A stretch of 64,000 nt of DNA from the NCBI GenBank assembly GCA_004210455.1, contig SEFA01000009.1, positions 1 to 64,000 of the forward strand, written 5' to 3'. Positions within the stretch are counted from its first letter, which is position 1; each line of letters starts with the position of its first letter. Below are positions 49,138 through 57,008 of the stretch, in pieces. Both the position numbers and the translations under genes were made by a program. The stretch is from Rubrivivax sp. (GTDB taxonomy: Bacteria; Pseudomonadota; Gammaproteobacteria; Burkholderiales; Burkholderiaceae_C). The notes under the pieces are model-generated. The model was given only the letters and a program-made list of their open reading frames with translations. It did not search any database and was not told the DNA's origin.

Positions 49138-51435
49138 TCAGCGGGCTGCGTTCGCGTCCGCGACGGTCAGCGCCGTCATGTTCACGATGCGACGCACCGT
49201 GGCCGATGGCGTCAGCACGTGCACCGGCTTGGCCGCACCGAGCAGCACCGGCCCGATCGCGATGCCGCCGCCGGCGGCCGTCTTCAGCAGGTTGTAGCTG
49301 ATGTTGGCGGCGTCGATGTTCGGCATGACCAGCAGGTTGGCCTCGCCCGTCAGCGAACTGTTGGAGACCAACTGCTCGCGGTAATGGGGGTCCAGCGCGG
49401 CGTCGCCGTGCATCTCGCCGTCCGCTTCCAGCCAGGGCGCCTGTTCCTTGATCAGGGCCAGCGCCTCACGCATCTTGACCGCGGACGGGCAGTTGCTCGA
49501 TCCGAAATTGCTGTGCGACAGCAGCGCCGCCTTCGGACGCAGGCCGAAACGCATCATTTCCTCGGCCGCCATCTGCGTGATCTCGGCGAGCTGCTCGGCG
49601 GTCGGGTCGTAGTTGACGTGGGTGTCGACCAGCATGACCTGGCGACCCGGCAGGATCAGGCCGTTCATGCACGCGAAGGTCTTCACGCCGGGCCGCTTGC
49701 CGATGACCTGGTCGATGTACTGCAGGTGCATCGCGGTGTTGCTCCAGGTGCCGCAGAGCATCCCGTCCACCTCGCCCTTGTGCAGCATCATGGCGCCGAT
49801 CAGCGTCAGGCGGCGGCGCATCTCGATCTTGGCGAGCTGTTGCGTCACGCCCTTGCGCTCGGTCATCGCCAGGTAGGTCTGCCAGTAGTCGCGGTAGCGC
49901 TGGTCGAACTCGGTGTTCACCACCTCGTAGTCGCGACCCTCCTGCAGGCGCAGGCCGAAGCGCTCGCAGCGCTGCGCGATGACCTCGGGACGGCCGATCA
50001 GCGTCGGGCGGGCGATGCCCTCGTCGACGACGACCTGCACCGCGCGCAGCACCCGTTCCTCTTCGCCCTCCGCGTAGGCCACGCGCTTGTGCTTGGCCTT
50101 CTTCGCGATCTGGAAGATCGGCTTCATCGTCGTGCCGGAGGCGTAGACGAAGCTCTGCAGCTTTTCCAGGTAGGCCGGCATGTCGGCGATCGGACGCAGC
50201 GCCACGCCTGAGGCCTCCGCCGCCAGCGCGACCGCCGGGGCGATCTTCATCATCAGGCGCGGATCGAACGGCTTGGGGATCAGGTATTCAGGGCCGAAGC
50301 TCAGGTTCGCGCCGGCATAGGCGGCGGCCACGACCTCGCTCTGCTCCGCCTGGGCGAGCTCGGCGATCGCGTGGACGGCGGCGATCTCCATCTCATCGTT
50401 GATCGTCGTCGCGCCGCAGTCCAGGGCGCCGCGGAAGATGTACGGGAAGCACAGGACGTTGTTGACCTGGTTCGGATAGTCCGTCCGGCCCGTGGCCATC
50501 AGCGCGTCGCCGCGGATCGCGTGGACGTCCTCCGGCTGGATCTCCGGATTCGGATTGGCCAGCGCGAAGATGATCGGACGGGCGGCCATCGTCGCCACCA
50601 TGTCCTGCTTGAGCACGCCGCCGGCCGACAGGCCCAGGAAGATGTCCGCGCCGGCGATCACGTCGCGCAGGCTGCGCTGCTCGGTCGGCTGGGCGTAGAT
50701 CGCCTTGTCCGGGTCCATCAGTTCGGTGCGGCCTTCGTAGACCACGCCGGCGAGGTCGGTCACCCAGATGTTCTTGCGCGGCAGGCCCAGCTTGACCAGC
50801 AGGTTCAGGCAGGCGAGGGCGGCGGCGCCGGCGCCGGAAGTCACCAGCTTCACCGAGGCGATGTCCTTGCCCGCGACCTTCAGCCCGTTGAGCAGTCCGG
50901 CCGCGACCACGATGGCGGTGCCGTGCTGGTCGTCGTGGAAGACGGGGATCTTCATCCGCTTGCGCAGCTCGCGCTCGACGTAGAAGCAGTCCGGCGCCTT
51001 GATGTCCTCGAGATTGATGCCGCCGAAGGTGGGCTCCAGCGCGGCGATCACGTCGACCAGCTTGTCGAGGTCGTGCTTCTCGTCGATCTCGAGGTCGAAG
51101 ACGTCGATGCCGGCGAATTTCTTGAACAGGACGCCCTTGCCCTCCATCACCGGCTTGGAGGCCAGCGGGCCGATGTCGCCCAGGCCCAGCACGGCGGTGC
51201 CGTTGGAGATCACCGCGACCAGGTTGCCGCGCGAGGTGTAGCGGAACGCGTTGGCGGGATCCGCGACGATCTCCTCGCAGGCGGCGGCCACGCCCGGCGA
51301 ATACGCCAGGGCCAGGTCACGCTGGTTGATCAGCTGCTTGGTGGCCGCGATGGCGATCTTCCCGGGGGTCGGGAACTCGTGGTACTCGAGAGCGGCCTGG
51401 CGCAGCTGCGCACGTTTTTCTTCGGACGTGGACAT
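49138..51435 (-). CDS. maeB: NADP-dependent malic enzyme, MaeB type
   Basis: Oxidative decarboxylation of malate to pyruvate with NADP. 765 residues (E. coli MaeB 759): an N-terminal malic-enzyme half ([35 protein letters not shown]; the NAD(P) loop [15 protein letters not shown]) and a C-terminal phosphotransacetylase-like half (from about residue 430), which is regulatory and not catalytic in known MaeB proteins. The frame is open far upstream, but [20 protein letters not shown] is the conserved start. It is divergent from a DctS/DctR-like two-component system, which fits control of C4-dicarboxylate metabolism. Confidence 0.95.
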   Translation of the reverse strand: MSTSEEKRAQLRQAALEYHEFPTPGKIAIAATKQLINQRDLALAYSPGVAAACEEIVADPANAFRYTSRGNLVAVISNGTAVLGLGDIGPLASKPVMEGKGVLFKKFAGIDVFDLEIDEKHDLDKLVDVIAALEPTFGGINLEDIKAPDCFYVERELRKRMKIPVFHDDQHGTAIVVAAGLLNGLKVAGKDIASVKLVTSGAGAAALACLNLLVKLGLPRKNIWVTDLAGVVYEGRTELMDPDKAIYAQPTEQRSLRDVIAGADIFLGLSAGGVLKQDMVATMAARPIIFALANPNPEIQPEDVHAIRGDALMATGRTDYPNQVNNVLCFPYIFRGALDCGATTINDEMEIAAVHAIAELAQAEQSEVVAAAYAGANLSFGPEYLIPKPFDPRLMMKIAPAVALAAEASGVALRPIADMPAYLEKLQSFVYASGTTMKPIFQIAKKAKHKRVAYAEGEEERVLRAVQVVVDEGIARPTLIGRPEVIAQRCERFGLRLQEGRDYEVVNTEFDQRYRDYWQTYLAMTERKGVTQQLAKIEMRRRLTLIGAMMLHKGEVDGMLCGTWSNTAMHLQYIDQVIGKRPGVKTFACMNGLILPGRQVMLVDTHVNYDPTAEQLAEITQMAAEEMMRFGLRPKAALLSHSNFGSSNCPSAVKMREALALIKEQAPWLEADGEMHGDAALDPHYREQLVSNSSLTGEANLLVMPNIDAANISYNLLKTAAGGGIAIGPVLLGAAKPVHVLTPSATVRRIVNMTALTVADANAAR

Positions 51436-51485
51436 GGGGGACTCTTCTGGTTGAAACCGGTCCGCCGTCGTGGGCCGGGTCGGGG

Positions 51486-51491
51486 ATTGTA
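51486..51491 (-). promoter_or_regulatory. Candidate -10 element of maeB
   Basis: TACAAT on the minus strand about 50 bases before the maeB ATG. It lies next to the inverted repeat at 51525-51563. Confidence 0.4.
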
Positions 51492-51524
51492 GGAGTCCGC
51501 CCCGTCGGCGGCAGTGCGGACTAT

Positions 51525-51563
51525 GCGTATGCTGCATGTCGGAAGGGGCGCAGGCACATACGC
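51525..51563. promoter_or_regulatory. Inverted repeat in the maeB / sensor-kinase divergent gap
   Basis: GCGTATG (51525-51531) and its complement CATACGC (51557-51563) are 25 bp apart in the 217-bp divergent gap, upstream of both genes. Spacing and position are compatible with a regulator site for the neighbouring response regulator. The assignment is speculative. Confidence 0.3.
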
Positions 51564-51652
51564 GAAACTGCGCATCGCCACCCGCCCGCGGGGCGCCATA
51601 CTGCCTGCCCCGCACGCGCCCCCCCGACTTCCGCTTGCCTGCTCCGACCATC

Positions 51653-53755
51653 ATGCGGCCCGCCGCTCCCTTCCCCCCGATGGCGCCGGGCGCCCGACCG
51701 CGGCGCTGGCGCCGTGCGCTGCTGTGGGGAACGCTGGTCGCGTTGCTGCTGATCGCACAGACGCTGCTGCTGTCGCTGACCTTGAGCCATGAGGCGGCCC
51801 GCGCGCAGGAGGCGTCGGATCTCGCCGCCGCCGAGGTGACCGCGCGCGCCAAGCAGTTGATCGGCCGCGACCTGCAGGGGCTGCAGGGCCTGATGTGGGC
51901 CGAGGACGACGACTGGCGCGGCAACGCCGCCGCGCAGTTGCGCCAGACGCGCGTGCTGCTGCGCATCGAGCTGCGCGACTCGGAGCGCCAGGTGCGCCGC
52001 GCCGTCGACACGCCGTATGCGCCGCCGCTGTTCTCCATCCTCGCGCGCGAGCAGCTCCAGATCGAGACCGAACTCGCCTGCATCGCCGCGCTGAGACAGG
52101 GCACGCCGCTGTTCTCGCGCTCCTACTTCGTGCCGGGGCCCGGCGGCGACGGCATGGAGGTCGCCGACCTCTGCCTGCCGCGCGTGCGCGCCGGCGAGCC
52201 GCGCTCGTATGTGGTCGCGACCATGGGCCTGCGACCCTTGCTGGAGGAGTCGGTCTCGCAGGACCAGGCGCGGCGTTTCGAGATGTCCTTCGTCGAAGGC
52301 GACGGCACGCGGCTGGCGCGCACCGGCCTGACGCGCGGCACCGGCTTCTACCTGTCGGAGCGCCTGCTCGACCTGCCGGGCCTGAGCCTGCAGCTGCGCG
52401 TCGACAACGCCACCGGCCGGCCGCAGCTGATCCCGAATCTGGCGACGGCGCTGGTGCTCGGCCTGTCGATGGCGCTGTTCGCGCTGGTCATCATCCTGGC
52501 ACGCGACACCCGCAAGCGCGCGCAGGCGGAGCACGCGCTGGCGGAGTCGCTCGCGTTCCGGCAGGCGATGGAGAACTCGCTGATCACCGGGCTGCGCGCG
52601 CGCGACCTGGACGGCAACATCAGCTACGTGAACCCGGCGTTCTGCGCGATGGTCGGTTATCCGGCCGGGGAAGTGGTCGGCACGGGCCGGCCGCCGCACG
52701 CGCCGCCCTACTGGCCGCCCGAGTTCACCGACGAGTACTGGCGGCGCCACCACGACCGCGAGGCGCGCTGGGAGGCCGGCCTGCCGCCGCGCGAAGGCTT
52801 CGAGACGGTCTTTGCGCGCAGCAGCGGGGAGCGTTTCCCGGTGATGATCTACGAGGCGCCGCTGCTGAACGCCGAAGGCCAGCAGACCGGCTGGATGAGC
52901 GCGGTGCTGGACCTGAGCGCGCAGCGCAAGGTCGAGGAACTGTCGCGCCAGCAGTCGGACCGGCTGCAGGCGACGGCGCGGCTGGCGACGGTGGGGGAGA
53001 TGGCCTCGCTGCTGAGCCACGAACTGAACCAGCCGCTGGCGGCGATCGCGAGCTACGCGACGGCCTCCATCAACCTGATGGTGCGCGAGGCCGACGATCC
53101 GCAGACGCCGGCGATGGTGCGTCAGGCCGTGACCCGCATCGCCGAGCAGGCCGAGCGCGCCGGCCGCGTGATCAAGAGCGTGCACGACTTCGTCCGGCGC
53201 CGCGAGGCGGCCCGGGAGTGGGTCAACGTCGAGCAGCTGCTGGAGGCGGTGCTGCCGCTGATCCGGCTGCAGGCGCGCAAGAGCGGCGCGCGCATCGAGA
53301 TGGACCTGGCCAAGGGCCTGCCGCGCGTGCGCTGCGACCGGACCATGGTCGAGCAGGTGCTGCTGAATCTGACCCGCAATGCGATCCAGGCGATGGACGG
53401 ACCGACGCCGCTGGCCGACCGGTCGCTGGTCATCCAGGTGAAACGGCTGCAGCCGCGCTGGCTGAGCTTCGCGGTGATCGACCGCGGTCCGGGCATTCCC
53501 CAGGAAGTGGCGCGCCAGCTGTTCACGCCGTTCTTCACGACCCGCACCGAGGGCATGGGCCTGGGCCTGAGCCTGTGCCGCACGGTCGTGGAGCAGCACG
53601 GCGGCGCGATGGATTTCGAAAGCCGCGTCGCGCCCGCGTCGCCGACCGGGACCGAGTTCCGCTTCAGCCTGCCGTGCGAGGATGCGCCTGGATCGGCACC
53701 GAAGTCCGGGGTCGACCGGTTCCCCATCATTGGATCTGGAGAGTCCTCCGCATGA
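51653..53755 (+). CDS. dctS: PAS sensor histidine kinase, DctS/FixL-like
   Basis: Inner-membrane sensor kinase of 700 residues. Helix one near residues 25-43 (LLWGTLVALLLIAQTLLLSL), a periplasmic domain of about 220 residues (double-Cache size), helix two near residues 265-285 (LATALVLGLSMALFALVII), a PAS domain (about 310-425; DLDGNISYVNPAFCAMVGY), then the H-box LLSHELNQPLAAI with His456 and an ATP domain with NLTRNAIQAM and EGMGLGLSLC. The HELNQPLAA form is typical of kinases paired with FixJ-type regulators such as DctS. ATG 51653 is preferred; 51680 is possible. The stop overlaps the regulator start. C4-dicarboxylate sensing is inferred from maeB next door. Confidence 0.75.
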   Translation: MRPAAPFPPMAPGARPRRWRRALLWGTLVALLLIAQTLLLSLTLSHEAARAQEASDLAAAEVTARAKQLIGRDLQGLQGLMWAEDDDWRGNAAAQLRQTRVLLRIELRDSERQVRRAVDTPYAPPLFSILAREQLQIETELACIAALRQGTPLFSRSYFVPGPGGDGMEVADLCLPRVRAGEPRSYVVATMGLRPLLEESVSQDQARRFEMSFVEGDGTRLARTGLTRGTGFYLSERLLDLPGLSLQLRVDNATGRPQLIPNLATALVLGLSMALFALVIILARDTRKRAQAEHALAESLAFRQAMENSLITGLRARDLDGNISYVNPAFCAMVGYPAGEVVGTGRPPHAPPYWPPEFTDEYWRRHHDREARWEAGLPPREGFETVFARSSGERFPVMIYEAPLLNAEGQQTGWMSAVLDLSAQRKVEELSRQQSDRLQATARLATVGEMASLLSHELNQPLAAIASYATASINLMVREADDPQTPAMVRQAVTRIAEQAERAGRVIKSVHDFVRRREAAREWVNVEQLLEAVLPLIRLQARKSGARIEMDLAKGLPRVRCDRTMVEQVLLNLTRNAIQAMDGPTPLADRSLVIQVKRLQPRWLSFAVIDRGPGIPQEVARQLFTPFFTTRTEGMGLGLSLCRTVVEQHGGAMDFESRVAPASPTGTEFRFSLPCEDAPGSAPKSGVDRFPIIGSGESSA

Positions 53756-54408
53756 AGCCGCAGTCCTTGCCGATGGTCTACCTCGTCGACGACGAGGAAG
53801 TGGTGCGCGACGCGCTGGCCTGGCTGCTGCGCTCGCGGCGCCTGCTGTCCGAGGGCTTCGGCAGCGCCGAGGCCTTCGAGTCCATGCTGGACGGCCTGCC
53901 GCGCAGCGGGCGCGACTGGCCGTCGGCGCCCAGTTGCCTGCTGCTGGACGTCCGGATGCCCGGGATGAGCGGCCTGGCGCTGTTCGAGCGGCTCATCGAG
54001 CGCGGTCTGCTGGAGACCTTGCCGGTGATCTTCCTGACCGGTCACGGCGACGTGCCGACGGCGGTCGCGGCGGTGAAGCAGGGGGCCTACGACTTCGTCG
54101 AGAAGCCGTTCTCCGACAACGCGTTGGTGGACCGGGTGGAGCACGCGCTCGCGCAGAGCGCCGAGGCGATCGCCGCGCGCGACGCGAAGTCGGCGCTGGG
54201 GCATCGCGTCGGCGATCTCACCGAACGGGAACGCGAGGTGATGCAGCTCGTCGTCCAGGGCCTGCCCAACAAGCTGATCGCGGACCAGCTCAACATCAGC
54301 GTGCGCACGGTGGAAGTGCATCGCGCACGCGTGTTCGAGAAGATGGATGTGAAGTCCGCGGTCGAACTGTCCAACCTCCTGCGCGGCGACAATGCCGCCC
54401 ATGGGTGA
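53752..54408 (+). CDS. dctR: FixJ/NarL-family response regulator, DctR-like
   Basis: Regulator of 218 residues. The receiver has VYLVDDEEVVRDAL, phospho-acceptor Asp66 in LLLDVRMPGMSGL, threonine in FLTGHGDVPTA and lysine in FVEKPFSDN. A 10-residue insertion before the Asp (PRSGRDWPSA) shifts numbering from FixJ. The LuxR-type helix-turn-helix is LTEREREVMQLVVQGLPNKL to RTVEVHRARVFEKM. It starts with ATGA overlap to the kinase gene and overlaps the thiL start by a few bases. Likely targets are maeB and C4-dicarboxylate transport genes; the transporter is not in the window. Confidence 0.78.
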   Translation: MKPQSLPMVYLVDDEEVVRDALAWLLRSRRLLSEGFGSAEAFESMLDGLPRSGRDWPSAPSCLLLDVRMPGMSGLALFERLIERGLLETLPVIFLTGHGDVPTAVAAVKQGAYDFVEKPFSDNALVDRVEHALAQSAEAIAARDAKSALGHRVGDLTEREREVMQLVVQGLPNKLIADQLNISVRTVEVHRARVFEKMDVKSAVELSNLLRGDNAAHG

Positions 54409-55393
54409 ATCTTCTGCACTGGGCGAGTTCGACCTGATCGACCGCTTCTTCGGCCGCGCGGGGCGCGCCGGCCGGACCGAAGGCGGCGCGGTGACGCTGG
54501 GCATCGGCGACGACTGCGCGGTCTTGACGCCGTCGGCCGGCCACCAATGGCTGGTGACGGCGGACATGCTGGTCGAAGGCCGGCATTTCCTGTCGACGGT
54601 GTCGCCGCGGCGGCTCGGCCACAAGGCGCTGGCCGTGAACCTCAGCGACCTCGCCGCGTGCGGCGCAACGCCCAAGGCCTTCTTCCTCTCGCTGGCGCTG
54701 CCGCGCGTGGACGAGGCCTTCCTGGCGGGTTTCTCGCAAGGGCTTTTCGAACTCGCCGATGCGCATGGGATCGTGCTCGCCGGAGGCGATACGACGGCTG
54801 GCCCGCTCAACATCAACATCACCGCGATGGGCGAGGTGCCGTCCGGTCAAGCGCTGCTCCGCTCGGGCGCGAGGCCGGGCGACGACGTCTGGGTCAGCGG
54901 CACGCTCGGCGATGCGCGGCTCGCGCTGGAGGTGATCCGCGGCACGCTGTCGCTGAGCGCGGCGCAGTTCGACGAGGCCCGTCTGCGGATGGAAATGCCC
55001 GAGCCGCGCGTGGCGCTCGGACGCGCGCTGCGCGGTGTCGCGACGAGCGCGGCGGACGTGTCCGACGGCCTGGCCGGCGACATCGGTCATGTGCTGAAGC
55101 GTTCCAACGTCGGCGCGACCTTGCGATTGGCGGACCTGCCGCGCTCGGGCGTGCTGGGCGCGATGCCCGAAGACATCCAGCAGCTGTGCCTGTTGAGCGG
55201 CGGCGACGACTACGAACTCGTCTTCACCGCGCCGGCCGAGGCGCGCGAGCGCGTGCTCGAAGCGGGACGGCGCTCCGGCACGCCGGTGTACCGCGTCGGC
55301 GGCATCGATGAACAACCCGGTCTGCGCGTCGTCGACGGCGCCGGGCGTCCGCTGCAGGACCCGCTGCAGAGCTTCGACCATTTCAGATCATGA
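54401..55393 (+). CDS. thiL: Thiamine-monophosphate kinase
   Basis: Final step of thiamine pyrophosphate synthesis. 330 residues (E. coli 325), PurM-like fold: GEFDLIDRFFGRA, the metal-binding LGIGDDCAVLTPS, VEGRHFL, KALAVNLSDLAACGA and the C-terminal LLSGGDDYELVF. ATG 54401 (MGESSALGEF) is preferred to 54392. It begins inside the end of the dctR-like gene and ends with a four-base overlap into pgpA. Confidence 0.94.
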   Translation: MGESSALGEFDLIDRFFGRAGRAGRTEGGAVTLGIGDDCAVLTPSAGHQWLVTADMLVEGRHFLSTVSPRRLGHKALAVNLSDLAACGATPKAFFLSLALPRVDEAFLAGFSQGLFELADAHGIVLAGGDTTAGPLNINITAMGEVPSGQALLRSGARPGDDVWVSGTLGDARLALEVIRGTLSLSAAQFDEARLRMEMPEPRVALGRALRGVATSAADVSDGLAGDIGHVLKRSNVGATLRLADLPRSGVLGAMPEDIQQLCLLSGGDDYELVFTAPAEARERVLEAGRRSGTPVYRVGGIDEQPGLRVVDGAGRPLQDPLQSFDHFRS

Positions 55394-55911
55394 GCGCGGT
55401 TCGTCCGACTTTCGGCTTCATGGCGAGGCATCCCGCGCACTGGATCGCGATGGGCTTCGGCAGCGGACTGGCGCCGAGGGCGCCGGGCACGGTGGGCACG
55501 CTCTGGGGCTGGGCCGCCTTCGCGGTCCTGAACCTGTGGCTGACGCCGGCGATGTGGGGCGTGGTGATCGCGGCGAGCATCCTGATCGGCTGGTGGGCGT
55601 CGACGGTCACGGCGAGGAACCTGAAGACCTGCGATCCCGGCTCGGTCGTGTGGGACGAAATCGTTGCGATCTGGATCGTGCTGTGGCTGATCATGCCGGC
55701 GGGGTTCTGGTGGCAGCTGGCGGCGTTCGGCGTGTTCCGCTTCTTCGATGCGGCGAAGCCGGGCCCGGTGCGCTGGGCCGATGCGCTGTTCAAGATCGAG
55801 CCCGGCCAGCCGGTGACGGTGTGGCAGGGCTTCGGCATCCTGTTCGACGATCTGGTGGCGGCAGCCTGTACGCTTGTGGTGTTGGCCGGCGCGAGGGCCT
55901 TGTTGCACTGA
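55390..55911 (+). CDS. pgpA: Phosphatidylglycerophosphatase A
   Basis: Dephosphorylates phosphatidylglycerol phosphate in the inner membrane. 173 residues (E. coli 172). Family motifs: FGSGLAPRAPGTVGTL, the acidic DPGSVVWDEIVAIW and FRFFDAAKPGPVRWAD. Four hydrophobic segments. ATGA overlap with thiL and 61 bp before pncC; thiL-pgpA-pncC is the common order in Burkholderiales. Confidence 0.95.
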   Translation: MSAVRPTFGFMARHPAHWIAMGFGSGLAPRAPGTVGTLWGWAAFAVLNLWLTPAMWGVVIAASILIGWWASTVTARNLKTCDPGSVVWDEIVAIWIVLWLIMPAGFWWQLAAFGVFRFFDAAKPGPVRWADALFKIEPGQPVTVWQGFGILFDDLVAAACTLVVLAGARALLH

Positions 55912-55972
55912 CGACCGGTCGCTGTCATCCACGGATGCCAGGTCGTCCAGATCCATCGACGAGGAGATCCCC

Positions 55973-56473
55973 ATGCTTTTTCCCGACGAATCCGAACTGA
56001 TCGAACGCATCGCCCTGGCGCTGATCCAGCGCAAGGAGCGCATGGGCACCGCGGAGTCCTGCACCGGCGGCCTGATCGCGGCGGCGTGCACGAGCCTGGC
56101 GGGCTCGAGCCAGTGGTTCGAGCGCGGCGTGGTGAGCTACAGCAACGAGGCGAAGACGGAACTGCTCGGCGTGCCGGCGGCGCTGATCGGATTGCACGGC
56201 GCGGTGAGCGGCGAGGTCGCCGAGCAGATGGCACGCGGTCTGGCGTCGCATGCGCCGATCGATTGGGCGATCGCGGTGACCGGCGTGGCCGGCCCGGGCG
56301 GCGGCACCGAGAACAAGCCGGTCGGAACAGTGTGGCTCGCGCTGGTGCACGGCCGCCAACGCGTGCGGGTGTGGAAGGAGCACTTCACCGGCGACCGGCA
56401 TGCCGTGCGCGCCCAGACCGTTCGTGCGGGCCTGGAGGCGTTGTGTGATGCGTTGGAGGATAGAGATTCCTGA
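55973..56473 (+). CDS. pncC: Nicotinamide-nucleotide amidohydrolase (CinA C-terminal domain type)
   Basis: Deamidates nicotinamide mononucleotide in pyridine-nucleotide recycling. A stand-alone CinA C-terminal domain of 166 residues (E. coli PncC 165) with GTAESCTGGLIAAACTSLAG (catalytic Ser), VVSYSNEAKTELLGVP and AVTGVAGPGGGTENKPVGTV. GAGGAG six bases before the ATG. Its 3' end faces the ParDE remnant; a short palindrome GATCGTCA/TGACGATC (56472-56488) at the stop could terminate both. Confidence 0.93.
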   Translation: MLFPDESELIERIALALIQRKERMGTAESCTGGLIAAACTSLAGSSQWFERGVVSYSNEAKTELLGVPAALIGLHGAVSGEVAEQMARGLASHAPIDWAIAVTGVAGPGGGTENKPVGTVWLALVHGRQRVRVWKEHFTGDRHAVRAQTVRAGLEALCDALEDRDS

Positions 56474-56496
56474 TCGTCATTGACGATCCGGCAAAC

Positions 56497-56615
56497 TCAG
56501 CGGCGAAAGATGGCTTCGATGTCGCGAGCCGAATGAAGGATTCGGTGGACATCGACTGTTCCCGAAGCAGCATTCACGGATCGTCCTCTGCCTCCTCAAG
56601 GAGGCGCACGATCAT
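56497..56615 (-). pseudogene. parE: ParE toxin remnant with internal deletion
   Basis: Directly after parD, with the ATGA overlap usual for ParDE pairs, the frame begins MIVRLLEEAEDDP and hits a stop at 56574. That is the N-terminus of a ParE toxin. In the next frame, from 56577 to 56499, comes NAASGTVDVHRILHSARD-IEAIFRR, the typical ParE C-terminus. About 60 central codons of the usual 95-100 are missing and the junction is out of frame, so the toxin is dead. It is too short to be found by a length cut-off. Confidence 0.75.
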
Positions 56616-56869
56616 TTCTGTGCGTCTTCCAAGGCTTGGTATTTTGCGATCAGGCGATCGAAGACCTCTGCCGCAGGTTTTCCTCCGCCAGCTGCAGCGG
56701 AGGCCTTGCTGCGGGTGATGGAGTCCGAAAATTCCTTCAGTTGGGCCTCGCGCCAGGCTCGCAACTCCTCGCTGTCGCGCAGCACCTGCGTGCGCGACGA
56801 ATACCTTCCGCTCTCAATCAGATTCAGCACGATAGCCTCCAGTTCGGGTCCCAGATCTGCGTGAATCAT
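56612..56869 (-). CDS. parD: ParD-family antitoxin
   Basis: Antitoxin of 85 residues: an N-terminal ribbon-helix-helix (ADLGPELEAIVLNLIESGRY followed by SSRTQVLRDSEELRAW) and a charged C-terminal tail that would bind ParE. The start at 56869 fits the family, with AGGA about nine bases upstream; the frame is open to 56923. The partner toxin gene downstream is disrupted, so this is an orphan antitoxin. It may still repress its own promoter or neutralise a ParE elsewhere in the genome. Confidence 0.85.
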   Translation of the reverse strand: MIHADLGPELEAIVLNLIESGRYSSRTQVLRDSEELRAWREAQLKEFSDSITRSKASAAAGGGKPAAEVFDRLIAKYQALEDAQK

Positions 56870-57008
56870 CTCGGTAGGTCCTGCAAAAGGAAATCGCTTC
56901 AGAGGGGGAGATCGCATCCCCACTCAGCGGGAGCAACTGTGAGGGACTGAGTCGCACGAGTGAGTGAATCAACCGAGCCCCGCGTTCAAGGCAGGCAAGA
57001 CCTGTCCC

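Noticed and set aside
56385-56573. 62-codon minus-strand frame after the ParD gene
   Set aside because: It runs antisense into pncC and has no motif; the toxin fragments are in the two other minus-strand frames.
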